NCBI RefSeq assembly: GCF_026168105.1
Contig: NZ_LBMW01000012.1
Location: forward strand, 1 to 64,000
From: Streptomyces hygroscopicus
GTDB taxonomy: Bacteria > Actinomycetota > Actinomycetes > Streptomycetales > Streptomycetaceae
Reading direction: 5' to 3'
DNA length: 64,000 nucleotides
In this document: positions 29,979-37,271 of the stretch, piece by piece
Numbering within the stretch: position 1 is the first letter of the stretch
Layout of the letters: each line of letters starts with the position of its first letter
The notes under the pieces: generated by a model
Told to the model about the DNA's origin: nothing
The model's database searches: none
What the model saw: the letters and a program-made list of their open reading frames with translations, nothing else
Made by a program: the position numbers and the translations under genes

Positions 29979-31020
29979 GCGCTTCCAGGGACTTCAGCAC
30001 CTCCTCCGCCTCCGTCATGATCCGGTCCATCAGCTCCGCACACGACGGCAGGTCGTCGATCACCCCGGCGACCTGCCCCGACGCCATCACACCGAGGTCC
30101 GTCCGCCCGTCCACCATCGCGGACCTGAGCAGCATCGGCGTGTTGACGGCAAGCAGGACCTGACTCCACGACAGGTCCTTGCCGTGCTTCATGGCGAGGC
30201 CGTCCCGCACCATCTGCCGCCGGCTCAGCCCGGACAGCTTCCGGAAGCCTGCCGCACGCCGCACCGCACGCAGCAGCGCCGTCGTACGGCCGGAGCGCTC
30301 GAGAGCGTCGACCAGTTCCGTCCGCAGCATGCGGTGCGGCAGCCCGTCCACGGCCCGCGTCACCGTGACGTCCTTCACCGTCGCCGCCAGATACCGCGCC
30401 TTGACCGCGTCCGGGACCTTGGAGTCCGAGGTCAGCAGAAAGCGCGTGCCCATCGCGATGCCCGCCGCCCCGTACGCCAGCGCCGCGACCAGCCCCCGCC
30501 CGTCATGGAACCCGCCCGCCGCCACGACAGGAATGTCCACGGCGTCCACCACTTGCGGGAGCAACACGGTCGTCGCCACCTCGCCGGTGTGCCCGCCACC
30601 TTCTCCGCCCTGCACGATCACCGCGTCCGCACCCCAGCCGGCCACCTTCTCCGCATGCCTCCGCGCTCCCACGGACGGGATCACCACCACCCCCGCCGCC
30701 TTCAGCTCGGCGATCAGCTCGCGGGAGGGCGCCAGCGCGAAGGACGCGACCCGTACGCCCTCCTCGACGATGATCCGCACCCGGTCGCCCGCGTCCCCGG
30801 CGTCCGCGCGCAGATTCACTCCGAACGGCGCGTCCGTCCGCGATCCGACCTCCCGTATCGCCTCCCGCAGCCGGCCGGGTGTCATGGTCGCGGAGGCCAG
30901 AATTCCCAGCGCGCCCGCGTTCGCCGCGGCGGAGACCAGGCGCGGCCCGGCCACCCAGCCCATACCTGTCTGCACGACGGGGTGGCGGACCCCGACGAGC
31001 CGCGTCAGCGCGGTGTCCAT
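29962..31020 (-). CDS. Nitronate monooxygenase-like flavoprotein, IpdC-like
   Basis: A 352-residue FMN TIM-barrel protein of the 2-nitropropane dioxygenase/enoyl reductase type: GVRHPVVQTGMGWVAGPRL, VIVQGGEGGGHTGEV and VVAAGGFHDGRGLVAALAYG. The long C-terminal helical part and its place after ipdB match IpdC, a flavoprotein required for HIP-CoA catabolism in actinobacteria. A true nitronate monooxygenase role is less likely here. Its ATG overlaps the ipdB-like stop by one base, and its 3' end overlaps fadA6 convergently. Confidence 0.84.
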   Translation of the reverse strand: MDTALTRLVGVRHPVVQTGMGWVAGPRLVSAAANAGALGILASATMTPGRLREAIREVGSRTDAPFGVNLRADAGDAGDRVRIIVEEGVRVASFALAPSRELIAELKAAGVVVIPSVGARRHAEKVAGWGADAVIVQGGEGGGHTGEVATTVLLPQVVDAVDIPVVAAGGFHDGRGLVAALAYGAAGIAMGTRFLLTSDSKVPDAVKARYLAATVKDVTVTRAVDGLPHRMLRTELVDALERSGRTTALLRAVRRAAGFRKLSGLSRRQMVRDGLAMKHGKDLSWSQVLLAVNTPMLLRSAMVDGRTDLGVMASGQVAGVIDDLPSCAELMDRIMTEAEEVLKSLEALRAVR

Positions 31021-31796
31021 CAGCGCCCGCCGCCCTCGGCGGCGGGACCGGGGACCTCGGCGACCCGGTCGGGCACCTCGCGCTCCCGTATCCCCTGGGG
31101 GTCGATCACCTCACGGATCAACCGCAGTTCCTCCCGCGTCGGTTCTCGGGTGCAGGGCACGTCGTCCGGGACAGTCAGCTCGAAACCCGTCGCCTGCCGT
31201 ATCTCCTCCACCGTCACCCCCCGGTGCAGTGAGACCAGCCGCATCGAGTGATCCGGGGTGGCGAAGTCGAAGACGCCGAGGTCGGACACCACGCGCGGGA
31301 TGCGATGGAACCGGGCGCTCAGAGGGTTCCGGGCCGCGCCGTCGTAACCGACACCGCACACCATGTCGACCCGCTCGACGAACACCCTCCGGGAGTGCCG
31401 CGGTATCCAGTAACTGGTCGGATTGTTCAGGGTGTTGACCGGCGCCCCGCGCACCCCGAGCAACTGCCGCCGCGGCCGTGCCCAAGCGCCGATGCACGAG
31501 ATGTTCTGGTTGCCGAAGCGGTCGATCTGGCTCGCGCCCATCATGACGTGCCGCCGCCCGCCGGTGACCAGCGCCAGATGCTGTCGGTACGGCAACCAGC
31601 CTTCGATCGTCCCGTCCATGCCCACGAGCATCGCCTCGCCGTCGGTGAGCAGCAGATCCGGCGCAAAGGTGTGCCGGGCGAGCCGCGCCCCGACGGACGG
31701 AACCGGACCCATGGGGCTCGCGAGGATCTCCCCCGCGTGGCGCCATGCCTCCGCACAGGCGATCACGCAGTACTCGGCGCGTGTCGCTGCGCTCAT
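31020..31796 (-). CDS. CoA-transferase-like beta subunit, IpdB-like
   Basis: A 258-residue subunit of the class I CoA-transferase fold, starting MSAATRAEYCVIACAEAW. HVMMGASQIDRFGNQNIS and NNPTSYWIPRHSRRVFVERVD are the recognisable blocks. IpdA/IpdB are known not as transferases but as the hydrolase that opens the last steroid ring of COCHEA-CoA. It overlaps ipdA by ATGA and ipdC by one base, so the three are translated together. Confidence 0.86.
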   Translation of the reverse strand: MSAATRAEYCVIACAEAWRHAGEILASPMGPVPSVGARLARHTFAPDLLLTDGEAMLVGMDGTIEGWLPYRQHLALVTGGRRHVMMGASQIDRFGNQNISCIGAWARPRRQLLGVRGAPVNTLNNPTSYWIPRHSRRVFVERVDMVCGVGYDGAARNPLSARFHRIPRVVSDLGVFDFATPDHSMRLVSLHRGVTVEEIRQATGFELTVPDDVPCTREPTREELRLIREVIDPQGIREREVPDRVAEVPGPAAEGGGR

Positions 31797-32779
31797 GACC
31801 GCTCCTTGTGCCAGGCCTGGACGGCCGATTGATAGGCGTGCTCGTCGCCGGTGAGGAATTGCTCCGCGAACCGGGGCCAGGGTGTGGTCGCGTAGTGTCT
31901 CTGGAATACCTCGTCCCTCTCCCGGTCGGGTGCGCAGGACGTGAAGTGCGCGCCGTTCGGAGCCTCCACCACGCCGGTCACGGTGTGGCGTTTGACCAGC
32001 AGGGTCTGCGGTGCGGCCTCCTTCGTCAGCTCCGCCGTGTCCACGATGCGCTCGCACGAGACGTATGCCGTGTCGGCCGCCTCGCAGAACAGGTCGTCGA
32101 AGTACGGGTCCGGGCCCAGGTACTGGCCGTTGCCCAGCCGGTCGGCGCGGTTGACATGGACCAGGGCCGCGTCCATCCGCAGCGCGGGCATGGCCACGAA
32201 CTCCTCGTGCGGACCCGTCCCGGCGCCGTCCTCGCACGACCCGGCGGCCTCTCCTCGAGCCCCGGGCGCCGCGGCTGGAACCGGACTGGCGCCCTCCTCG
32301 ACCGATTCCGGACCTGCGGCCCACCCCCCGGCGCCGAACGGCCACCCCTCCTCGTACGGCGAAGTCACCGTCCGCAGGCCGGGGTTGACGCGCATCACGT
32401 CCGAGCCAATGGCCGCCCGCACCGGAAGGAACGGCAGCCGGTTCGCCGCCGCGTGCAGCCCCCACATGAACATCGCCTCGTCGACCTCCATCACCTCGAA
32501 CGCGCCGCTCTCCCGGGCCGCGCGGTAGTGCGGTTCGAGTGGAATCGAGTCGAGGGTCGCGAACGCTGCGACCAGTCTCCGGATCCGCCCGGCTGCCGCG
32601 AGCATGCCGACGTCCGGGCCGCCGTAGGAGACGACCGTGAGGTCCGTGATCGCGGAGCGGAGCAGCGCCCGCACCAGGGCCATCGGTTTGCGGCGCGAGC
32701 CCCAGCCGCCGATGCCGAGGGTCATGCCGCTCTCCAGCCGGGAGACGACCTCGTCGGCGGTCATGGTCTTGTCCCTCAT
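31793..32779 (-). CDS. CoA-transferase-like alpha subunit, IpdA-like, with a low-complexity insertion
   Basis: A 328-residue alpha subunit: MRDKTMTADEVVSRLESGMT, LGIGGWGSRRKPMALVRALL, VVSYGGPDVGMLAAAGRIRR, and VHVNRADRLGNGQYLGPDPY. It partners IpdB in opening the final ring of the steroid nucleus. Known IpdA proteins are about 290 residues, and the extra length is accounted for by residues ~146-190 (Gly/Ala/Glu/Pro-rich) between SPYEEG and HEEFVAMPAL. The start lies directly after the echA20-like stop. Confidence 0.86.
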   Translation of the reverse strand: MRDKTMTADEVVSRLESGMTLGIGGWGSRRKPMALVRALLRSAITDLTVVSYGGPDVGMLAAAGRIRRLVAAFATLDSIPLEPHYRAARESGAFEVMEVDEAMFMWGLHAAANRLPFLPVRAAIGSDVMRVNPGLRTVTSPYEEGWPFGAGGWAAGPESVEEGASPVPAAAPGARGEAAGSCEDGAGTGPHEEFVAMPALRMDAALVHVNRADRLGNGQYLGPDPYFDDLFCEAADTAYVSCERIVDTAELTKEAAPQTLLVKRHTVTGVVEAPNGAHFTSCAPDRERDEVFQRHYATTPWPRFAEQFLTGDEHAYQSAVQAWHKERS

Positions 32780-33529
32780 CTAGGTGCCCTCCTTTCCGAA
32801 GGTGTCGCGGACGCGGTCGGCCACGCCGCTGAGATTCGCCTCGAAGGTGAAGCCCTGCTCGAAGCGGTAGCTGCGGCGCACGTCGACCGGGTCGATGCCG
32901 TTGATGGCGGCCTTGGCCAGCCGGAGCAGCTCGCCGTCCTTGGCCGCGATCTCGCGGGCCAGCTCCAGGGCCGCCGCGCGCAGTGCGTCCCGTGGCACGA
33001 CCCGCCACACCGAGCCGTGTGCCCGCAGCTCGGACGCCGTGGCCGTGCGCGAGGTGTAGTACAGGGCGCGCATCAGATGCGGGGGGACCAGCCGTGCCAG
33101 ATGCGTGGCCGCGCCCAGGGCGCCGCGGTCCAGCTCCGGCAGCCCGAAGACGGCGTCCTCGCTCGCCACGATCGCGTCCGCGTTGCCCGCCAGGCCTATT
33201 CCGCCGCCCAGGCAGAAGCCCTGCACCGCCGCCACGACCGGCACCTCGCACTCGTACACCGCAGCGAAGGCTTCGAAGCAACCGCGGTTGGCTCCGATCA
33301 GCGCGCTTCTGCCCTCGGCCTGTATCTCCTTGATGTCCACACCCGCGTTGAATCCGCGACCCTCCGCGGCCAGCACGAGGCAGCGGACCTCCGTGTCGCG
33401 GCCCGCCGACCGCACGGCGTCGGCCAGGGCGAACCAGCCGGTCACCGGCAGGGCGTTCACCGGCGGGAAGTCGACGGTGACGACGGCGACCCCTTTTTCC
33501 GGGCACGAGGTGGAGACACCCATGGGCAC
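32780..33529 (-). CDS. Enoyl-CoA hydratase/isomerase family ring-cleaving hydrolase, EchA20-like
   Basis: A 249-residue crotonase-fold protein: VAVVTVDFPPVNALPVTGW, LVLAAEGRGFNAGVDIKEIQ and VVAAVQGFCLGGGIGLAGNA (oxyanion-hole blocks). The C-terminal part LAKAAINGIDPVDVRRSYRF fits EchA20, the enzyme that hydrolytically opens the five-membered D ring in the HIP pathway. GTG 33529 is favoured over ATG 33523 because GGAAAGG sits eight bases upstream. The KstR2-like operator 2 begins 16 bp upstream of the start. It leads the echA20-ipdA-ipdB-ipdC unit. Confidence 0.86.
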   Translation of the reverse strand: MPMGVSTSCPEKGVAVVTVDFPPVNALPVTGWFALADAVRSAGRDTEVRCLVLAAEGRGFNAGVDIKEIQAEGRSALIGANRGCFEAFAAVYECEVPVVAAVQGFCLGGGIGLAGNADAIVASEDAVFGLPELDRGALGAATHLARLVPPHLMRALYYTSRTATASELRAHGSVWRVVPRDALRAAALELAREIAAKDGELLRLAKAAINGIDPVDVRRSYRFEQGFTFEANLSGVADRVRDTFGKEGT

Positions 33530-33542
33530 ATCAGCTACCTTT

Positions 33543-33561
33543 CCACCAAACGTTTGTTAGG
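33543..33561. promoter_or_regulatory. KstR2-like operator 2
   Basis: The core ACCAAACGTTTGTT (33545-33558) contains the perfect 10-bp palindrome CAAACGTTTG and fits AnCAAGnnCTTGnT at eight of ten fixed positions. Read on the minus strand with flanks, it shares CCTAACAA and GTTTGGT with operator 1. It lies between the divergent echA20-like and SDR genes. Confidence 0.75.
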
Positions 33562-33605
33562 TGCGATTCGAAGTTAGCAGTCGCCGCATCCCGACGGGAG
33601 GGCCT

Positions 33606-34454
33606 GTGGACAACTCGGAAGACCCCGCCCGCGGCGCATCACCAGGCGGACAACTCGCCGCGGCCGGCCGCGGACTGAGCGGCCGGACCGCCGTCGTCAC
33701 CGGCGGGACCCGCGGCGTCGGCGCCGGAATCGCGCGAGCGTTCACCGAGGCCGGCGCCGATGTCGTGGTGTGCGCACGCCGCCCGCCCGAGACACCCTTG
33801 AGGGGCACCGAGTTCGTGCCGCTCGACGTGCGCGACCCGGTTGCCGTACGGGACTTCTTCGAAGCGCTGCCCCGGGTCGACGTGCTCGTCAACAACGCTG
33901 GCGGCGCCCCGTACCGGTGCCTCGCGGACGCCGCTCCGGAGCGGCACGCCCGGGTCGTCGAACTCAATCTCGTCGCACCGCTGACCGTGTCCCTCGCCGC
34001 GTACCAGCACCTCAGGCGCGCCCGGGGAGCCGTCGTGATGATCGGCAGCGTAAGCGGCACCCGCCCCTCACCGGGCACCGCCGCGTACGGGGCGGCCAAG
34101 GCGGGGCTGGAGAGCCTCGCCCGCTCCATGGCGGCGGAATGGGCGCCGGAGGTGCGGGTCAACACGCTCGTCGCCGGGATGGTTCACACCGAGCTCTCCC
34201 ACCTCCACTACGGCGGCGAGGACGGCATCGCGGCTGTCTCCCGCACCGTGCCGCTCGGGCGGCTCGCCGAGCCCTCCGACATCGGCGCGGCCGCTGTCTT
34301 CCTCGCCTCGGAAGCCGCCGCGTACATCACCGGTGCGAGCCTGCTGGTGCACGGGGGCGGGGAGCGGCCGGCGTTCCTCGACGCGGCGACCGCCGACAAG
34401 GCGCATGGCAGGAGACGTTGTACCGACAAGTCGATCCATCGACACGGCCTGTAA
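33606..34454 (+). CDS. Short-chain dehydrogenase/reductase (Rv3549c-like position)
   Basis: A 282-residue SDR with TAVVTGGTRGVGAGIARAF (coenzyme loop), VDVLVNNAGGAPY, a catalytic serine in MIGSVSG and YGAAKAG. The C-terminus ASLLVHGGGERPAFL is standard for the family. I chose GTG 33606 (protein MDNSEDPARG...) because GGGAGG lies four bases upstream. The longer ATG-less start at 33561 overlaps operator 2. It forms a two-gene unit with the next SDR, mirroring the Rv3549c-Rv3548c pair beside echA20 in M. tuberculosis. Confidence 0.82.
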   Translation: MDNSEDPARGASPGGQLAAAGRGLSGRTAVVTGGTRGVGAGIARAFTEAGADVVVCARRPPETPLRGTEFVPLDVRDPVAVRDFFEALPRVDVLVNNAGGAPYRCLADAAPERHARVVELNLVAPLTVSLAAYQHLRRARGAVVMIGSVSGTRPSPGTAAYGAAKAGLESLARSMAAEWAPEVRVNTLVAGMVHTELSHLHYGGEDGIAAVSRTVPLGRLAEPSDIGAAAVFLASEAAAYITGASLLVHGGGERPAFLDAATADKAHGRRRCTDKSIHRHGL

Positions 34455-34465
34455 GGGGACATGAC

Positions 34466-35374
34466 GTGACGGGTATCGCCGACGGCCGGGTAGTGGTCGT
34501 CACCGGCGCCGGCCGCGGTCTGGGCCGCGCCCACGCGCTCGCGTTCGCGGCCGAGGGCGCCAAGGTCGTGGTCAACGACCTCGGGGTCGGCCTCGATGGC
34601 ACGCCCGGAGTCGACAGCCCGGCCGGGCGGGTCGTCGACGAGATCCGCGCGGCCGGCGGCGACGCGGTCGCGCACGGCGGCGACATCGCGACGGGAGCCG
34701 GGGCCGCCTCCCTGGTGGCGACCGCCCTCAAGGCCTACGGACGGCTCGACACCCTCGTCAACAACGCCGGTTTCCTGCGGGACCGGATGCTGGTCAACCT
34801 CGACGAGGACGACTGGGACGCCGTCCTGCGGGTGCATCTGAAGGGGCACTTCCTGCCGCTGAAGCACGCGGCCGCCCACTGGCGGGCCGAGGCGAAGGCG
34901 GGCCGCGCGCCGTGGGCCCGGGTCGTCAACACCAGTAGCGGAGCCGGGCTGTTGGGCTCGGTGGGGCAGGGGAACTACAGCGCGGCGAAGGCCGGCATCG
35001 TCGCTCTCACACTGGTCGCTGCGGCCGAACTCGGGCGCTACGGCGTACAGGTCAACGCCATCGCCCCCGCCGCGCGCACGCGGATGACCGAGCGCACGTT
35101 CGCCGAGACCATGGCCGCACCCGATGCCGGTTTCGACGCGATGGCCCCCGAAAATGTCTCGCCCCTGGTCGTCTGGCTCGGCTCCGCCGCGAGCGCCGGG
35201 GTCACCGGTCGTGTCTTCGAGGCCGAGGGCGGAAGGATCACCGTCATGGAGGGCTGGCGGCAGGGTCCGACCGCCGACAAGGGTGCGCGCCGTACTCCGG
35301 CCGAGGCGGGCGAGACCGCGCTGAAGCTGCTGGCGGAGGCGGTGACACCGGGCGCGGTGTACGGGGCCGAGTAG
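34466..35374 (+). CDS. Short-chain dehydrogenase/reductase (Rv3548c-like position)
   Basis: A 302-residue SDR of the multifunctional-enzyme type 2/17-beta-HSD-like group. It has VVVVTGAGRGLGRAHALAFA, KVVVNDLGVGLDG, LDTLVNNAGFLRDRM, a serine in NTSSGAGLLGS and YSAAKAG. GTG is the start, and GTAAGGGGACATGAC precedes it. The ATG five bases upstream is out of frame and stops at once. It lies 11 bp after the first SDR. It is likely to oxidise a hydroxyacyl-CoA in the ring C/D pathway, but the exact step is not known. Confidence 0.82.
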   Translation: MTGIADGRVVVVTGAGRGLGRAHALAFAAEGAKVVVNDLGVGLDGTPGVDSPAGRVVDEIRAAGGDAVAHGGDIATGAGAASLVATALKAYGRLDTLVNNAGFLRDRMLVNLDEDDWDAVLRVHLKGHFLPLKHAAAHWRAEAKAGRAPWARVVNTSSGAGLLGSVGQGNYSAAKAGIVALTLVAAAELGRYGVQVNAIAPAARTRMTERTFAETMAAPDAGFDAMAPENVSPLVVWLGSAASAGVTGRVFEAEGGRITVMEGWRQGPTADKGARRTPAEAGETALKLLAEAVTPGAVYGAE

Positions 35375-35379
35375 CAACC

Positions 35380-35532
35380 GCGTCGGGCGCCGTCGTCTCA
35401 TGCGCCGAGCGTGTCGGCGGCCGTCGCCTCATGCCGTGGGCGCGCCGGGCGCCTCGCCTCACGCCCTGAGTGCGCCGGGCGCCGTGCCTCACGCGCTGAG
35501 CGCGTGGGGCGCCGTCGTCTCACGCCCCGAGC
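35380..35532. repeat. Five imperfect 30-31-bp tandem repeats
   Basis: Five head-to-tail units start at 35380, 35411, 35442, 35472 and 35502, and a sixth is cut off after about 13 bp. The common unit is roughly GCGCCGGGCGCCGTCG followed by TCTCAYGC and GAGC. The block fills the gap between the last steroid-cluster SDR and the convergent ankyrin gene and includes that gene's stop codon. Confidence 0.8.
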
Positions 35533-36263
35533 GCGCCGGGCCCGGCTTCCAGCAGGCGCGTTATCACGCCGTGCCCCGTCTGCTGGTCGTTCGCCGCCGT
35601 GGGCCGGCCGTCGCGCAGGAGCGCCACCTCGACGGTCACCGTCCCGGGTTCCTCCTCCCAACGGCGCGTGACGTACCGGTGCCCCGGGCCGTACGTCGCC
35701 TCCAGGGCCGCCCGGAGCTCCGCCGCGACGTCCAGGGCCAGCCAGCGCCGGGCCTCGGCCAGAGCCTCCCGCCGCGCCCGTGCCCCGTGGGCCAGCAGGG
35801 CCCGTACGCAGCCGGGAGATCCGCGGCGGGCGGCCGCCACCAGCGGCGGTTCGCCCGTAGGACCCGGAAGGTCCGGGTCCGCGCCCGCCGCCAGCAGGGC
35901 CTGGACGACCTCGGCGTGCCCCCGCTGGACCGCCCACGTCAGCGCCCGGAACCCGTACCCCTCCTCCAGATCGGGCGTCGCCCCGGCCGCCAGCAGTGCC
36001 CCGACGACCTCGGTGTGTCCGCCACAGGCGGCACCGCACAGCGGCGCGTCGGCCTCCGCGCTGAGACGGTCGGGGTCGGCCCCGGCCGCCAGCAGCAGCC
36101 GGACGACGCCGGGCGCGTCACTCACCGCCGCCAGATACAGGGCCGTCTGACCCTCCGCGTCGGCCGACTCGGGGCTCACACCCGCGCGCAGCAGCCGCAG
36201 GACGGCGTCCTCGTTCCCTTCGTGCACCGCCGTGAACAGCCCCGGCGGCTCGTGCGTGTTCAT
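35520..36263 (-). CDS. Ankyrin-repeat protein
   Basis: A 247-residue cytosolic protein. About five ankyrin repeats of ~33 residues cover residues 5-165: FTAVHEGNEDAVLRLLRAGV, TALYLAAVSDAPGVVRLLLA, APLCGAACGGHTEVVGALLA, ALTWAVQRGHAEVVQALLAA, and PPLVAAARRGSPGCVRALLA. A C-terminal region of about 75 residues (EATYGPGHRYVTRRWEEEPG) is not ankyrin. ATG 36263 is chosen, since the longer ORF start adds no repeat. It probably mediates protein contacts, and its partner is unknown. A hairpin lies in its leader. Confidence 0.85.
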   Translation of the reverse strand: MNTHEPPGLFTAVHEGNEDAVLRLLRAGVSPESADAEGQTALYLAAVSDAPGVVRLLLAAGADPDRLSAEADAPLCGAACGGHTEVVGALLAAGATPDLEEGYGFRALTWAVQRGHAEVVQALLAAGADPDLPGPTGEPPLVAAARRGSPGCVRALLAHGARARREALAEARRWLALDVAAELRAALEATYGPGHRYVTRRWEEEPGTVTVEVALLRDGRPTAANDQQTGHGVITRLLEAGPGALGA

Positions 36264-36269
36264 GTCTCG

Positions 36270-36288
36270 ACCCTCGCTCCCCGAGGGT
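36270..36288 (-). promoter_or_regulatory. Leader hairpin close to the ankyrin gene start
   Basis: On the ankyrin transcript a 7-bp perfect stem (ACCCTCG / CGAGGGT) with a 5-nt loop ends 6 bp before the ATG. The GAGGGT that could serve as ribosome site is inside the 3' arm, so the fold could hide it. Confidence 0.4.
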
Positions 36289-36355
36289 GCCGGGGGCAAA
36301 GACATGTGAGGTGTTCTGTGCCACCTCCGTGCCGCCGTGCTGCCTCTCACCTCAC

Positions 36356-36373
36356 GCCCGGCATCGGCCGGGC
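36356..36373 (-). terminator. Terminator-like hairpin after the HExxH gene
   Basis: A 6-bp stem (GCCCGG / CCGGGC) with a 6-nt loop lies immediately after the stop of the metallopeptidase-like gene on its strand. Confidence 0.45.
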
Positions 36374-36374
36374 C

Positions 36375-37271
36375 TCATGTGTCGCATTCCAGCACGGTCC
36401 GGCACAGCCCGCAGCGGGCCCGCACCCGCCCCCGGACGGGAACCCGGATCCGCTGGTGGCAGGTCGGGCACGGGAAGGAGACACGCAGCGGGCCACGGCC
36501 GCCCGGGGTGAAGGAGTACGGGACACCCGGATGCGGCCCGGGGGCGGACTGGTCCTGGGCGTAGCGGCGGTCCCTGGCATAGCGGCGGCGGCCCGCCCAG
36601 CCGGCCGACGTCAGCGGCGGCTGCTGTTCGTCGCGGCGGGCCTGCGCCAGGCCCTTCGTGTACGCCGTGTACGCCTGAGGGCTGGTGAACCAGATCGCCG
36701 GGTCCTCGCCGAACACCAGCGCCCGCTTGGCGAGCACGTACCCGAACTCCTCGGGGGTCAGATAACCGAGCTTCTGCGACGACGCCCCGTCCTCGCGGTA
36801 GGCGTCCAGGAGCAGCCAGCCCGCACCCAGGTAGGTGGCCGCCGTGTCGGTGAGGATCTCGTTGTCGCGCGTGCTGGGGAAGGACAGGCCGAGGCGGTGC
36901 AGATAGACGTGCATCACCTCGTGTGCGAGAGCCGCACCGATGTCCCGGCGATGGGTGCGGAACCGGTCGTTCAGTTCCACGAAGTACTCGGGACCCGCGG
37001 CGAGTTCGACGTTGGCCGCGTGTGTCATCTCACGGAAGCTGACGACCATCCGGGCGTCCGGGAGCCGGTAGTGCCGCACCAGCTCGTGCGCCACGCGCTG
37101 TGCGCCCAGATGCAGGTCGTCCTGGTCGGAGAACGCCACGTCGGCGGGCAGCACACTGGTCGCGAAGGTGCGGACGGTGTCGTACGAGAGCCGTTTGTAC
37201 AGCGCGGTGATGGCCGCCCGCACCGTGTCCAGATGTGGATAGCCGTGCTCGACCGGTCCGCCGTTCGCCAC
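36375..37271 (-). CDS. HExxH metallopeptidase-like protein with C-terminal zinc ribbon
   Basis: A 298-residue cytosolic protein. A zinc-protease-like motif LAHEVMHVYLHRLGL is near residue 105, followed by NEILTDTAATYLGAGWLLLD. The nearby Glu/Asp may complete the site. The C-terminus FPCPTCHQRIRVPVRGRV plus CGLCRTVLEC forms a four-cysteine zinc ribbon. No signal peptide is seen. GTG 37271 has AGGGGG six bases upstream, and GTG 37307 is an alternative. I know no function. It could be a peptidase or a DNA/RNA-linked metal protein like SprT, whose HExxH plus zinc-finger layout it resembles. Confidence 0.75.
   Translation of the reverse strand: MANGGPVEHGYPHLDTVRAAITALYKRLSYDTVRTFATSVLPADVAFSDQDDLHLGAQRVAHELVRHYRLPDARMVVSFREMTHAANVELAAGPEYFVELNDRFRTHRRDIGAALAHEVMHVYLHRLGLSFPSTRDNEILTDTAATYLGAGWLLLDAYREDGASSQKLGYLTPEEFGYVLAKRALVFGEDPAIWFTSPQAYTAYTKGLAQARRDEQQPPLTSAGWAGRRRYARDRRYAQDQSAPGPHPGVPYSFTPGGRGPLRVSFPCPTCHQRIRVPVRGRVRARCGLCRTVLECDT

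Noticed and set aside
31020..33506. 828-codon minus-strand frame suggesting a large fusion with the IpdB-like protein
   Set aside because: Only the last 258 codons resemble a protein family. The upstream part is out of frame with the intact EchA20- and IpdA-like genes, and IpdB has its own ATG at 31796.
35380..35532. CRISPR array
   Set aside because: The units are contiguous with no spacers and are imperfect. No cas genes are near.
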